From: Actinomyces glycerinitolerans | GTDB taxonomy: Bacteria; Actinomycetota; Actinomycetes; Actinomycetales; Actinomycetaceae | Direction of reading: 5' to 3' | DNA: 64,000 bases | Assembly: GCF_900098745.1 (NCBI RefSeq) | Contig: NZ_FQTT01000011.1 | Coordinates: 1 to 64,000, forward strand | Shown: positions 26,584 to 37,945 of the stretch, one piece after another | How the letters are laid out: the number at the start of each line of letters is the position of its first letter | How positions within the stretch are numbered: the stretch's first letter is position 1 | Made by a program: the position numbers and the translations under genes | Notes under the pieces: model-generated | The model's input: only the letters and a program-made list of their open reading frames with translations | Told to the model about the DNA's origin: nothing | Database searches by the model: none

Positions 26584-27770
26584 CAGAAGCCGCCGGCGTC
26601 CTCACCGAACATGGCGTCGGCCTCTTCCGCCGCGGCCGCCTTCGACTTGCGCCCGCCGGACTTCGCACCGGCGCCCTTCGCGGCGGTCTTCGCGCCCGCC
26701 GGGGCGGTGGCGGCGGCCTTCTCCGCCTCCTCCTGCGCGGCGGCCTCGCGGGCCTCACGGCCGGGCTCCCCGATGCCGAGGGTGGCCAGGATCTTGTGCT
26801 CGATCTCATCGGCCAACTCGGGGTTGTCCTTCAGGAAGGCACGGGCGTTCTCCTTGCCCTGCCCCAGCTGGTCGGTGCCGTAGGTGAACCAGGCGCCGGA
26901 CTTGCGCACAATGCCGTTCTCCACGCCCAGGTCGATGATGCCGCCCTCGCGGGAGATGCCCTGGCCGTAGAGGATGTCGAACTCGGCCTGCTTGAAGGGC
27001 GGGGCCATCTTGTTCTTGACGACCTTGGCGCGGGTGCGGTTGCCGACCGGCTGGTCGCCGTCCTTGAGGGTCTGGATGCGGCGTACGTCGATGCGCACGG
27101 AGGCGTAGAACTTCAGGGCCTTGCCGCCGGTGGTGGTCTCGGGGTTACCGAAGAAGACGCCGATCTTCTCGCGCAGCTGGTTGATGAAGATGGCGGTGGT
27201 GCCGGTGGAGGACAGGGCGCCGGTGATCTTGCGCAGCGCCTGACTCATCAGCCGCGCCTGCAGACCGACATGGGAGTCACCCATCTCCCCTTCGATCTCC
27301 GCCTTGGGCACGAGGGCGGCGACGGAGTCGATGACGATGATGTCCAGCCCGCCGGAGCGGATCAGCATGTCCGCGATCTCCAGGGCCTGCTCGCCGGTAT
27401 CCGGCTGGGAGACCAGCAGGTTGTCGGTGTCCACGCCCAGGGCCTTGGCGTACACCGGGTCCAGGGCGTGCTCGGCGTCGATGAAGGCGGCGTTGCCGCC
27501 GGCCTTCTGGGCGCTGGCGACGGCGTGCAGCGCCACGGTGGTCTTACCGGAGGATTCGGGACCATAGATCTCCACGATGCGGCCGCGGGGCAGCCCGCCG
27601 ATGCCCAGGGCGACGTCGAGGGCGACGGAGCCGGTGGGGATCACGGAGACGGGCGGGCGGACGTCGTCGCCGAGCCGCATGACCGAGCCCTTGCCGAAGG
27701 ACTTGTCGATCTGGGCCAGGGCTGTGGCCAGAGCCTTGGAGCGGTCCTGTGTCTGAGTTGCGGTGGGCAT
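26583..27770 (-). CDS. recA: Recombinase RecA
   Basis: RecA forms ATP-dependent filaments on single-stranded DNA, drives strand exchange and activates LexA cleavage. The 395-residue sequence has the N-terminal [23 protein letters not shown], Walker A GPESSGKT (about 66-73), the L1/L2 regions and the [11 protein letters not shown] and [10 protein letters not shown] segments, all intact. The C-terminal 55 residues are an Ala/Lys/Glu-rich tail ending in the acidic MFGEDAGGF, longer than in E. coli but usual in actinobacteria. AGAGGAA precedes the ATG. A consensus LexA box lies 180 bases upstream. Confidence 0.97.
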   Translation of the reverse strand: MPTATQTQDRSKALATALAQIDKSFGKGSVMRLGDDVRPPVSVIPTGSVALDVALGIGGLPRGRIVEIYGPESSGKTTVALHAVASAQKAGGNAAFIDAEHALDPVYAKALGVDTDNLLVSQPDTGEQALEIADMLIRSGGLDIIVIDSVAALVPKAEIEGEMGDSHVGLQARLMSQALRKITGALSSTGTTAIFINQLREKIGVFFGNPETTTGGKALKFYASVRIDVRRIQTLKDGDQPVGNRTRAKVVKNKMAPPFKQAEFDILYGQGISREGGIIDLGVENGIVRKSGAWFTYGTDQLGQGKENARAFLKDNPELADEIEHKILATLGIGEPGREAREAAAQEEAEKAAATAPAGAKTAAKGAGAKSGGRKSKAAAAEEADAMFGEDAGGF

Positions 27771-27949
27771 TGGTATTCCTCTGTTCTAATGCGGCTCGCC
27801 GCCGCGGCGGATACGGCTGGTCCTGGTTGCGGAAGCCCCTCGCCGGGGCTCGCGAACGACGTTATGCCGGACCACTGACATGAATCAGCACCCCTCCGCG
27901 ACCGCTGTGGCCGCGGGGTGCACGAACGTCGCCTGTGGACCACAGTAGG

Positions 27950-27963
27950 CGAACAGTTGTTCG
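27950..27963. promoter_or_regulatory. LexA (SOS) box upstream of recA
   Basis: CGAACAGTTGTTCG is a perfect copy of the actinobacterial/Bacillus-type SOS palindrome (CGAAC-N4-GTTCG). It lies between the DUF3046 stop (27978) and recA (27770), so recA and recX should be derepressed on DNA damage from a promoter here, independently of DUF3046. Confidence 0.85.
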
Positions 27964-27977
27964 AATGCGAGCGGTGC

Positions 27978-28214
27978 TCACCGCGTGTCGCGGCGGCGCC
28001 GACGCGGGTCGTCGCGGAATACCCAGCGGTCCGCCTCACTGCGGTCGGTGTCATCGCACAGGGCGTGCCAGACATCGCGCGGCGGCACGCCGGCCTCAAG
28101 GGCCTCCACGCTGGTGCGGCCGATACCGGAGAGCACCAGGTCCTGCGCCAGCGAGCGCCCGTAGGCGGAGCCGAACACGGTGTCGACGGCGCGCCAGAAC
28201 TCTGAATGTTTCAT
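27978..28214 (-). CDS. DUF3046 protein
   Basis: A 78-residue acidic protein with the family signature MKHSEFWRAVDTVFGSAYGR at its start, then DLVLSGIGRTSVEALEAGVP and RDVWHALCDD. DUF3046 proteins are found beside recA throughout the actinobacteria; their function is not known. The ATG at 28212-28214 is the right one because the family always begins with this M-x-x-SEFW. The last residues are a run of Arg. Confidence 0.88.
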   Translation of the reverse strand: MKHSEFWRAVDTVFGSAYGRSLAQDLVLSGIGRTSVEALEAGVPPRDVWHALCDDTDRSEADRWVFRDDPRRRRRDTR

Positions 28215-28364
28215 GCGGCTCCTAGAGGTCGAGTGGGCGGCTTCGCACCGCCGGGATGGACATGGGCGGGCGCCGTCGGCGCGGCACCGACAACGCCCCT
28301 GCGGGCGGATCGCGGCGTGGACAGTGCCGTGGGCAGTATGGCGCAGGGCCGGCTCCGGGACGCA

Positions 28365-28411
28365 ATCGTGCCCGGGAGGGGCCGCCGCAGCGGCCCACAA
28401 CCGGGCACGAT
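28365..28411 (-). terminator. Two-stem hairpin 3' of clgR
   Basis: Outer arms ATCGTGCCCGG (28365-28375) and its inverse (28401-28411), inner arms GGGCCGC (28379-28385) and GCGGCCC (28390-28396), loop CGCA. It begins 32 bases after the clgR stop on the minus strand. No T-run follows, as is common for high-GC terminators. Confidence 0.6.
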
Positions 28412-28442
28412 GTGAAGACGTAGGCGTTCCGCCGGAACGGGT

Positions 28443-28865
28443 TCAGCGCAGCGTCAGACCCTGTTGGCGGACCAGCTCGTCGGGGACGGTGTCGGGTACG
28501 ACCACGCCCTCGGCGATGGCGATACGGTCGGAGACCTCACGCAGCACCGCGGACAGCGGGGCGTCGAGGGCCTGGCAGATCGAGGCCAGCAGTTCGGAGG
28601 AGGCTTCCTTCTGACCGCGTTCGACCTCGGAGAGGTAGCCGAGCGAGACACGGGCCTGGCTCGAGACCTCACGCAGGGTACGTCCCTGGTGCTGACGCAC
28701 CGAGCGCAGTACCTCGCCGATCTCGCGGCGCAGAAGGATGTTCTCGTGCTTGTTCGTCGCGTTGTCCACGGCGGTGCCATGCCCCGCCGCGGGTGCTTGC
28801 CGCATCGGTGCGCGGCCCGCCGGGCGTGCGGGACGGGTGGTGCGGGGGTGAGTCACGTTGTTCAT
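28443..28865 (-). CDS. clgR: XRE-family regulator, ClgR-like
   Basis: The core is a helix-turn-helix domain, [20 protein letters not shown] then [20 protein letters not shown] and [20 protein letters not shown], very like actinobacterial ClgR, the activator of clp protease genes, found at this same place between cinA and recA in many relatives. The C-terminal 35 residues ([20 protein letters not shown]) match its degradation-prone tail region in position. Start uncertain: ATG at 28865 gives 140 residues with a Pro/Arg-rich extension; a GTG just before DNATNKHE would give a more usual length. clpX lies in the same window and may be a target, which is inference. Confidence 0.8.
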   Translation of the reverse strand: MNNVTHPRTTRPARPAGRAPMRQAPAAGHGTAVDNATNKHENILLRREIGEVLRSVRQHQGRTLREVSSQARVSLGYLSEVERGQKEASSELLASICQALDAPLSAVLREVSDRIAIAEGVVVPDTVPDELVRQQGLTLR

Positions 28866-29017
28866 CGTGTGGCACAACCATTCGTGTGGCGGTTTCATTC
28901 CCGCCTCCGGCGGGTCCTCCCCCGGCGGCGTTGAGACGATCCTTCCCGACAAATCTGGAAGAAGCCTGGGGGTTCCGTCGGTAAGACCCAGGTTATCCGG
29001 CCGTCGGTTCGCCCGCG

Positions 29018-29584
29018 CTACTCGACGGCGTCCGCGCCGGGCGGCGGGGCGGCCTCGAGCAGCGCGCCCGCCAGGGCCAGCACCGCGGTGGTGGCGCCGT
29101 CACGCACCGCATCCCGGTCACCGGACAGGTGCAGCTCGCGCGCCAGCGTCCCCCAGGGTGAGGCGACGGCCACATGCACGGTGCCGGCCGGGTGTCCGTC
29201 GGCCGCGCCCGGCCCGGCCACCCCGGTGGTGGCCAGGCCCAGGTCGGTGCCCATGAGCCGGGCCACGCCCGCGGCCATCTGCTTGGCCACCTCGCCGTCG
29301 ACCGGCCCGGTTGCGGCCAGGCGGGCGGCATCCACCCCCAGGACCTGCTCCTTGATGCGGGTGGCGTAGGCGACGACGGCGCCGACGACGACGGCCGAGG
29401 CCCCGGGCACGCTCACCAGCGTGGAGGCGACCTGGCCGCCGGTGAGCGACTCGGCGACCGACAGTGTCAGACCGCGTTCCTCCGCCTTGGCCAGCAGGAA
29501 GCGCGCCGCCTCCACCAGGGTGCTGTGATCGCCGTCGGGAGCGGAGGCCGCGGTGGTGTTCTGGTCGGCGGGGGTGGCGCTCAT
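29018..29584 (-). CDS. cinA: CinA C-terminal family protein (nicotinamide-nucleotide amidase domain)
   Basis: A 188-residue stand-alone PncC/CinA-C domain, which deamidates nicotinamide mononucleotide to nicotinate mononucleotide in NAD recycling. Family motifs: [57 protein letters not shown] and [20 protein letters not shown]. The N-terminal competence-damage domain of full-length CinA is absent, as usual in actinobacteria. Start overlaps the pgsA stop as ATGA (29581-29584). Confidence 0.9.
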   Translation of the reverse strand: MSATPADQNTTAASAPDGDHSTLVEAARFLLAKAEERGLTLSVAESLTGGQVASTLVSVPGASAVVVGAVVAYATRIKEQVLGVDAARLAATGPVDGEVAKQMAAGVARLMGTDLGLATTGVAGPGAADGHPAGTVHVAVASPWGTLARELHLSGDRDAVRDGATTAVLALAGALLEAAPPPGADAVE

Positions 29585-30198
29585 GCGGGCTCCTCCCCAC
29601 GTGCGATGCGGCGGGCCTGCAGCACGTAATCCACGCCAGTGACCACGGTGACCACCAGGGCGGCACCGATGGCGGCGTAGGCGAGGGCCACCAGCACATT
29701 GGCGAACCCATCCGGCAGGAACATCGTCCAGGGCAGGAGCAGCCCGATGATGCCGGTCATCTGCAGCGTGGTCTTGAGTTTGCCGCCGCGGGAGGCGGCC
29801 ATGACGGCGCGGCGCAGCATCACGAATCGCATGACGGTGATGCCCAACTCGCGCACCACGATGATGATCGTCACCCACCACCACAGGTGCCCGGCCACGG
29901 ACAGCAGGATGAATGCGGACAGGGTCAGCGCCTTGTCGGCGATGGGGTCGGCGATCTTCCCGAAGCTGGTGATCAGGCCCCGGGAGCGGGCCAGCTGACC
30001 GTCCAGCTTGTCCGTTATCGCCGCCACGACGAACACGATCGTGGCCGCCAGCCGCATGCCGTCACCCGGCTGGAGCATCAGCCAGATGAAGACGGGGACC
30101 AGGATCAGCCGCAGCACCGTCAAGACGTTGGCGATGTTCAACAATGGGGGCGCGCTCGCCTGCGGGGCGGTGGCCGGTTCGCCGGGTGTGGTGTTCAT
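29581..30198 (-). CDS. pgsA: CDP-diacylglycerol-glycerol-3-phosphate phosphatidyltransferase
   Basis: A 205-residue membrane enzyme of phosphatidylglycerol synthesis. The catalytic CDP-alcohol transferase motif D-x2-DG-x2-AR-x8-G-x3-D-x3-D is complete in TDKLDGQLARSRGLITSFGK followed by IADPIAD. About five to six membrane helices. I took the ATG at 30196-30198 (MNTTPGEP). 34 bases separate it from the upstream ftsK stop; cinA overlaps its end. Actinobacteria carry several paralogues of this family, so a different phosphatidyl acceptor is possible. Confidence 0.88.
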   Translation of the reverse strand: MNTTPGEPATAPQASAPPLLNIANVLTVLRLILVPVFIWLMLQPGDGMRLAATIVFVVAAITDKLDGQLARSRGLITSFGKIADPIADKALTLSAFILLSVAGHLWWWVTIIIVVRELGITVMRFVMLRRAVMAASRGGKLKTTLQMTGIIGLLLPWTMFLPDGFANVLVALAYAAIGAALVVTVVTGVDYVLQARRIARGEEPA

Positions 30199-30232
30199 CG
30201 CCCTCCAGCCTAGATGATCCCCGCCGCACACC

Positions 30233-32965
<2,733 letters not shown>

Positions 32966-33019
32966 GGTGTCGTTAACGCTACCCGTGCGCTCGGCGGGCG
33001 GCGGGCCTGCCACGCCGGG

Positions 33020-33985
33020 CTAGGCGCGCAGGAACGCGTCTATCTCGTCTCGCCGCGGGGCGCGGGCCGGCCCGACCCGGCTGACGGCCTCAGCGGCGGC
33101 GGCGTTGGCCCGGCGGGCGGCGGCGACGACGTCGAGCCCGTCCATGAGGCCGACCACCAGCACGCCCGTGTGGGTGTCGCCGGCGCCGGTGGTGTCCACC
33201 ACGTCGCGGGCAAACCCGGGCACCTCGATGCGGTCGCCGCCCACGGGCCACATGACGCAGCCGTGCACGCCGGTGCGACGCACCAGCAGGCCGTCGGGGC
33301 AGGCACGGCGCAGCGCCTCGGGGCTGCCCAGGCGGGCGGTCAGCTGGGTGGTTTCGAAGTGATTCCCGGTCAGCAGGGTGGTGCGGCGCAGGACGGGCAA
33401 CAGCACGTGGTCGGGGATCTCCGGCTGCACGGGGCCGAGGTCGACGACCAGCCCGACGTCTTCGGGCAGACTCAGCAGCCAGGAGGTGAGCACGTCCCGG
33501 CTGGAGCGGTGCACCAGGTCGTAGCCGGTGGCGTAAACCCAGTCGCCCTCGCGCAGCTCGATGCGTTGCAGGTCCTCCAGCTGGGGTTCGGCCTCCACCC
33601 CCTCGGTGGTGATGAAGGTGCGCCTCCCGCTGGGCTCGATCAGGGTGGTGCAGGTGCCGATGTCGCCCACCAACTCGTCCACCAGCAGTTCCACGCCGTC
33701 GTGCATCATCGTCTCGCGCACCTGGGCGGAGTTGGGGCCGGTGCCCAGGGTGGCGGCCAGGGCGGCGGGCAGCCCCTGGCGCGCGACGGCGGAGACGACC
33801 GTGTAGCCGCCGCCGACCGTGGGGCCGGACGAGGTGGCGGTGACGGCGCCGCCCGGCGCGGGGACGCGCTCGACGTGCAGCGGCAGGTCGATCAGCACGG
33901 AGCCGGTGGAGATGAAGCAGGCGGGGCGGCGCATGGCCCGCTGACCGTCGCCCTGGTTGATCAGGGTGCTGCGGAGCGCGCTCAT
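33020..33985 (-). CDS. PfkB-family sugar kinase
   Basis: A 321-residue ribokinase-like enzyme. It shows the N-terminal glycine pair region (SSGPTVGGGYTVVSAVARQG), the EPSGRRTFITTEGVE strand and the C-terminal catalytic motif VDTTGAGDTHTGVL with the base Asp. The family phosphorylates sugars or nucleosides; the substrate cannot be read from the sequence. Its start overlaps the rnj stop (33982-33985). An open frame runs to 34396 but is antisense-like and Arg-rich. Confidence 0.85.
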   Translation of the reverse strand: MSALRSTLINQGDGQRAMRRPACFISTGSVLIDLPLHVERVPAPGGAVTATSSGPTVGGGYTVVSAVARQGLPAALAATLGTGPNSAQVRETMMHDGVELLVDELVGDIGTCTTLIEPSGRRTFITTEGVEAEPQLEDLQRIELREGDWVYATGYDLVHRSSRDVLTSWLLSLPEDVGLVVDLGPVQPEIPDHVLLPVLRRTTLLTGNHFETTQLTARLGSPEALRRACPDGLLVRRTGVHGCVMWPVGGDRIEVPGFARDVVDTTGAGDTHTGVLVVGLMDGLDVVAAARRANAAAAEAVSRVGPARAPRRDEIDAFLRA

Positions 33986-35667
33986 GCTTCGATGACCACC
34001 GGGACGATCATGGGCCGGCGCCGCAGCCGGCGGCCGATCCACCGGCCCAGGGTGCGGCGCATGGCCTGTTGGAGGGAGTGGGCGTCGGCGTTGCCCTTGT
34101 CCAGGGCATCGGCGAGCGCGTTGGTGACGTCGGGCAGGACCTCGTCGAACACGGAGTCGTCCTCCGCCACGCCCCGCGCCTGAATGTCCGGGCCGGCCAG
34201 GATCGTGCCGGTGGAGGTCTCGACGACGGCGTAGACGGACACGAAGCCCTCCTCGGCGAGGATGCGCCGGTCCTTGAGCTCGGTCTCGTCGATCTCGCCG
34301 ACCGAGGAGCCGTCCACGTAGACGTAGCCGCAGGGCACGGAGCCGGCGATGCGGGCCTTGCCGTCGACCAGGTCGACCACGACGCCGTCCTCGCACAGCA
34401 TCACCCGCTTGGGGTCGACGCCGGTCTTGACCGCCAGGGCCCCGTTGGCCACCAGGTGGCGGATCTCGCCGTGAATCGGCATGACATTGCGGGGGCCGAC
34501 GATGTTGTACACGTGCAGCAGTTCCTCGGAGGAGGCGTGGCCGGACACGTGCACCTTGGCGTTGCCCTGGTGGACCACGCGGGCCCCCAGGCGCATGAGC
34601 TGATTGATGACCCGATATACGGAGTTCTCGTTGCCGGGAATCAGGGAGGAGGCGAAGATCACCGTGTCTCCGGGCTCCACGGTGACGGAGCGGTGCTCGC
34701 CGTGGGCCATGCGGGACAGGGCGGCCATGGGCTCGCCCTGGGAACCGGTGACCATCAGCACGCGTTCCTCGGGCGGCAGGGAGCTGAGGTCGCGGGCGTT
34801 GACCAGCACCCCCTCGGGTACCTTCAGGTAGCCGCGCTCGGCGGCGATGCCCATGTTGCGCACCATGGAGCGGCCGATGAAGGCGACGCGGCGGCCGTGC
34901 AGGGCGGCGGCGTCGAGCACCTGCTGGACGCGATGCACGTGGCTGGCGAAGGAGGCGACGATGATCTGCTGCTCGGAGTCGGCGAAGACGCCGTCCAGGA
35001 CCGGGCCGATCTGGTTCTCATGGCCGATCATGCCGGGGACCTCGGCGTTGGTGGAATCCACGCAGAACAGGTCCACGCCCTCGTCGCCGAAGCGGGCGAA
35101 GGAGCGCAGGTCGGTGATGCGCCCGTCGATGGGCAGGGAGTCGATCTTGAAGTCTCCGGTAATCAGCACCGAGCCGGCGTCGGTGCGGATCATCGCCGCC
35201 ATGGCGTCCGGAATGGAGTGGTTGACGGCCACGAACTCCAGGTCGAAGGGCCCGTAGGAGACCTCCTCGTGTTCGGAGACCACGCGCAGCACCGGGTGGA
35301 TGCGGTGCTCGGAGAGCTTGGCCGCCACGAAGGCGAGGGTGAGGTCGGAACCGATCAGGGGAATGTCCTCGCGCAGACGCAGCAGGTAGGGCACGCCGCC
35401 GATGTGGTCCTCGTGGCCGTGGGTGAGCACCATGGCGACCACGTCGTCGAGGCGGTCCTCGATGTAGGTGAAGTCGGGCAGGATCAGGTCGACGCCGGGC
35501 TGGTCCTCCTCGGGGAAGAGCACGCCGCAGTCGACGATGAGCAGCTTGCCGTCGACCTCGAAGACGGTCATGTTGCGCCCGACCTCGCCGAGGCCACCCA
35601 GGGGGGTGATGCGCATCGCTCCGTCCTGGAGCGGGCCGGGGGCGCTGAGCTTGGGGAAGTTGGTCAC
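33982..35667 (-). CDS. rnj: Ribonuclease J
   Basis: A 561-residue metallo-beta-lactamase/beta-CASP nuclease of RNA processing and decay. It has the zinc site motif LTHGHEDHIGG (about 82), AVNHSIPDAMA, LITGDFKID, then the beta-CASP segments FASHVHRVQQVLDAAA and TGSQGEPMAALSRMA, and the C-terminal HVSGHASSEELL. The GTG at 35665-35667 gives the family-like start TNFPKLSAPGPL; the frame upstream is not conserved. Confidence 0.93.
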   Translation of the reverse strand: MTNFPKLSAPGPLQDGAMRITPLGGLGEVGRNMTVFEVDGKLLIVDCGVLFPEEDQPGVDLILPDFTYIEDRLDDVVAMVLTHGHEDHIGGVPYLLRLREDIPLIGSDLTLAFVAAKLSEHRIHPVLRVVSEHEEVSYGPFDLEFVAVNHSIPDAMAAMIRTDAGSVLITGDFKIDSLPIDGRITDLRSFARFGDEGVDLFCVDSTNAEVPGMIGHENQIGPVLDGVFADSEQQIIVASFASHVHRVQQVLDAAALHGRRVAFIGRSMVRNMGIAAERGYLKVPEGVLVNARDLSSLPPEERVLMVTGSQGEPMAALSRMAHGEHRSVTVEPGDTVIFASSLIPGNENSVYRVINQLMRLGARVVHQGNAKVHVSGHASSEELLHVYNIVGPRNVMPIHGEIRHLVANGALAVKTGVDPKRVMLCEDGVVVDLVDGKARIAGSVPCGYVYVDGSSVGEIDETELKDRRILAEEGFVSVYAVVETSTGTILAGPDIQARGVAEDDSVFDEVLPDVTNALADALDKGNADAHSLQQAMRRTLGRWIGRRLRRRPMIVPVVIEA

Positions 35668-35820
35668 GGCGGCGAGTGTAGCCACTCGCCCGGCCGGGGT
35701 GAGCCATCGGGGGCCTCCCGCACGGAGTTGTCGGGGTGTCGGTGCCGGATGCGGGGGCGCCCGCCGCGCCAAGGCCCTGCGCCGCAGGGCTTGGTTATCG
35801 CCGGTATTGCGTGGAGGATA

Positions 35821-35846
35821 AACAAAAAACCGGCCACGTGGGCCGG
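35821..35846 (-). terminator. Rho-independent terminator of the tRNA cluster
   Basis: CCGGCC and GGCCGG (35830-35835 and 35841-35846) close a stem around ACGTG; on the minus strand it is followed at once by six T. It lies about 60 bases 3' of tRNA-Glu and should end the tRNA-Gln/Glu/Glu transcript. A second hairpin (GCCCTGC-GCC-GCAGGGC, 35774-35790) lies just beyond. The remaining gap to rnj holds nothing else. Confidence 0.8.
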
Positions 35847-35907
35847 GTCGGGAACGGCACCGACCTCGGGAGCTTGACTTCCGGAGGGGATCCTCGGCGC
35901 TCGGTGG

Positions 35908-35980
35908 TACCCCGTGCCGGATTTGAACCGGCGCTGCCGCCGTGAGAGGGCGGTGTCCTGGGCCGCTAGACGAACGGGGC
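35908..35980 (-). tRNA. tRNA-Glu (CTC), copy with encoded CCA
   Basis: A 73-base cloverleaf: acceptor GCCCCGT/ACGGGGT, anticodon stem CCGCC/GGCGG around loop CTCTCAC (anticodon CTC), T-arm GCCGG-TTCAAAT-CCGGC, discriminator A. The following genomic bases read CCA, so the 3' end is encoded. It is the gene nearest the terminator. Confidence 0.95.
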
Positions 35981-36013
35981 CTGCCAACTGACTCCGCGAG
36001 GAGCCGTGGCTCG

Positions 36014-36086
36014 TACCCCGTGCCGGATTTGAACCGGCGCTGCCGCCGTGAGAGGGCGGTGTCCTGGGCCGCTAGACGAACGGGGC
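36014..36086 (-). tRNA. tRNA-Glu (CTC), copy without encoded CCA
   Basis: Identical over all 73 bases to the copy at 35908-35980. The bases after the discriminator are CGA, so this copy needs CCA addition. The two genes are 33 bases apart. Confidence 0.95.
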
Positions 36087-36168
36087 GTGCGTATTGAATT
36101 GTTCGAGGTACTGAGGCCGTACTCTGCCCATCAATACGATGGGCTGGTTGGCGGCTTTCAGCACTCGG

Positions 36169-36240
36169 CTGGGGTACCAGGACTCGAACCTAGAATGGAT
36201 GAACCAGAATCACCTGTGTTGCCAATTACACCATACCCCA
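36169..36240 (-). tRNA. tRNA-Gln (CTG)
   Basis: A 72-base cloverleaf: acceptor TGGGGTA/TACCCCA, anticodon loop TTCTGGT (anticodon CTG), T-arm CTAGG-TTCGAGT-CCTGG, discriminator G. The bases that follow are CCG, so CCA is not encoded. First gene of the minus-strand Gln-Glu-Glu cluster; gltX is 1.7 kb away. Confidence 0.93.
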
Positions 36241-36420
36241 AGAGATTGGTGCACCCGCGCGGCTTACGCCCGGGCAGCGATCGGTAATCTACACGGCCTC
36301 CCCGCCAACGCCAAGTCAGATCGCCGTGAGTGCAGCCACACCCTGTGCGTGCGCCCCGCCCCGGCCCGGACCTGTTCGCCACCACGGCGGGCAGCCACGC
36401 CCAGCGCGTGCGCCCCGCCC

Positions 36421-36506
36421 CGGGTCACAGCGTCCGGTGCGTAGTCCATGGCGCCACACCGCGCCGGGTCACAGCGTCCGGTACGTAGTCCATGGCGCCA
36501 CACCGC
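36421..36506. repeat. Two direct 42-base repeats, period 44
   Basis: 36421-36462 and 36465-36506 differ by one base; each begins CGGGTCACAGCGTCCGG and ends GGCGCCACACCGC. No gene is evident. The near identity suggests recent slippage duplication. Confidence 0.75.
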
Positions 36507-36528
36507 CCCGGCGCCCGCCCGCACGCAC

Positions 36529-36622
36529 ACGTGTTTGGCTCATGAACACGAGTTTTAGAGGTTTGCAGGCGCTGTACACGTGCAAACCTCTAAAACTCGT
36601 GTCAATGCCGAGAACTCGTGTA
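36529..36622. repeat. Palindromic element, copy 1 (upstream of the AbiEi-like gene)
   Basis: Perfect 22-bp arms (36546-36567 beginning ACACGAGTTTTAG, 36581-36602) enclose the 13-base loop GGCGCTGTACACG. Outside the arms further copies of the outer word occur: CACACGTGTTT on the left and AACTCGTGT on the right after CAATGCCGAG. Copy 2 at 37.8 kb has the same arms, loop and right flank in the same orientation, 1.3 kb away. Confidence 0.85.
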
Positions 36623-36758
36623 TGTCGACTACGGGCCGGAGCATCGGCCGGTCGCCGGTCTCTTCACCGGCGTCCACAGGTGCGGTTCGTGCACCCCTTG
36701 TCCACAGAACTCGCCGCCCCTGGTGGCACTGCGCACACCCCGACCGCAGGATCGGCGC

Positions 36759-37808
36759 ATGGACGCTTATCCGACGCCGCCGTCTCTCCCACCGGTCATC
36801 CTGTCGGCGGTAAGTAACTTGCCACATCTGCCGAGCCGCCCCGGCCTCATGCGCCTCATGCGTGGCGTGTACTTCAGCCCCTCCGAACAGGCCGAGGTGT
36901 GGCGGCAAAAACGCGAGGTCAGCCTGGCGCGTTGTCGGGGCGCATGGGAGACGCGCCGATCCGCCACTGCCCTCACTCACGAGTCCGCCGCGCTGGTACA
37001 CGGTCTGTGGGTGCGCGATGCCGAACCAGATGTTTGGACCGCCGTTCCCAGACGTCCCTCGGCACCTACCATCGTCCTGCCTGCGATGGAATTCCGCCGC
37101 GGAAGAACTCCCCGCCTAGCGCCGAGGGGTGCAGCTGTGCGAGCGGTGCACCTGCGCAGACGCAGACTGCAGATCCCGAGCGAGCAATTGGTCATGATCC
37201 AGGGCATCATGGTGACCGACCTCATGCGCACCGCGGTCGACTGTGCTTTCGATCTGCCGGCGTGCCAATCCATCACCATCGTGGACTCGGCCATGCGCGC
37301 CCTGGTCCGTCCGGATCGTCGCGACCCTGCTGGATCGCAGCATCGCTGGCAGGAGGTTCGCAACAGGTTTCTGCAGGCGGTGGAGGAACAGGCCGGTCGG
37401 AAGGGCGCCGTCCGTGCGCGGGCGGTCGCCCGAATCGCCAGCCCCTTCTCGGAGTCCCCAGGTGAGAGCGTGGTGCGCTGGCAGGTCGAGGCCCTCGGGC
37501 TACCCTCCGCGGCGCTACAGCAGCGGGTCGACATTCCTAGCCAGGGGCGCCACTTCTTCCTCGATCTCGCCTGGCCTGCGCTGCGGATCGCCGCGGAGTA
37601 CGACGGCCGCGAAAAATACACCGTTACGGGGACGACCTGGGATGAAAAGGTCCGCCAGGATCTCATCCAGGAGTCATCCGGTTGGACCTTCAAACGGTTC
37701 ACCGCCGAACACCTGCGCGACGCGGCCCGACTCTGTCAGGACGTCCTGAGCATGTTCCCGCCCGCCGTCGCCGCCAATGCCCGACGACGCCGGGGACTAT
37801 GGGACTGA
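36759..37808 (+). CDS. AbiEi-like N-terminal domain plus DUF559-type endonuclease-fold protein
   Basis: The 349-residue protein (ATG 36759) has an N-terminal region with RPGLMRLMRGVYF and VHGLWVRD, which resembles the winged-helix/antitoxin part of AbiEi-type proteins, a middle strand VTDLMRTAVDCAFDLP, and a C-terminal Vsr/DUF559-like domain: SPGESVVRWQVEALGLPSAA, RHFFLDLAWPALRIAAEYDG, REKY and WTFKRFTAEHL. Glu, Asp and ExD residues sit where PD-(D/E)xK nucleases place them. Such proteins are common in actinobacteria next to mobile or defence loci, but their activity is unknown. A longer frame from 36618 includes part of the flanking palindrome. No partner toxin gene is adjacent; gltX is convergent. 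Confidence 0.7.
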   Translation: MDAYPTPPSLPPVILSAVSNLPHLPSRPGLMRLMRGVYFSPSEQAEVWRQKREVSLARCRGAWETRRSATALTHESAALVHGLWVRDAEPDVWTAVPRRPSAPTIVLPAMEFRRGRTPRLAPRGAAVRAVHLRRRRLQIPSEQLVMIQGIMVTDLMRTAVDCAFDLPACQSITIVDSAMRALVRPDRRDPAGSQHRWQEVRNRFLQAVEEQAGRKGAVRARAVARIASPFSESPGESVVRWQVEALGLPSAALQQRVDIPSQGRHFFLDLAWPALRIAAEYDGREKYTVTGTTWDEKVRQDLIQESSGWTFKRFTAEHLRDAARLCQDVLSMFPPAVAANARRRRGLWD

Positions 37809-37818
37809 AGAGCCTGCA

Positions 37819-37920
37819 AGTACACGCGTTCACGTCGCGTACACGAGTTTTAGAGGTTTGCGGGCGCTGCGCACGTGCAAACCTCTAAAACTCGTGTCAA
37901 CGCCAAGAACTCGTGTACGT
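37819..37920. repeat. Palindromic element, copy 2 (downstream of the AbiEi-like gene)
   Basis: Perfect 21-bp arms (37841-37861, 37877-37897) with the loop GGGCGCTGCGCACGT, flanked on the left by GTACACGCGTT and on the right by CAACGCCAAG then AACTCGTGTAC. Arms are the same as copy 1 apart from one end base. It lies at the convergent junction with gltX, eleven bases after the AbiEi-like stop. Confidence 0.85.
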
Positions 37921-37945
37921 GCGGGCTCCGCGGGTTCCAGCCCAG

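Larger units (their letters stand above)
36241..36758. other. Gene-free stretch with direct repeats and a palindrome
   Basis: Between tRNA-Gln and the AbiEi-like gene no frame is convincing apart from a possible N-terminal extension of that gene. GTGCGCCCCGCCCC recurs about 60 bases apart near 36350 and 36410; the 44-base direct repeat (36421-36506) and palindrome copy 1 (36529-36622) are listed separately. Confidence 0.55.

Noticed and set aside
36546-36602. GTTTTAGAG within the palindrome, reminiscent of a type II CRISPR repeat start
   Set aside because: Only two copies 1.3 kb apart, no spacer array and no cas gene; the match is short and part of a longer hairpin arm.
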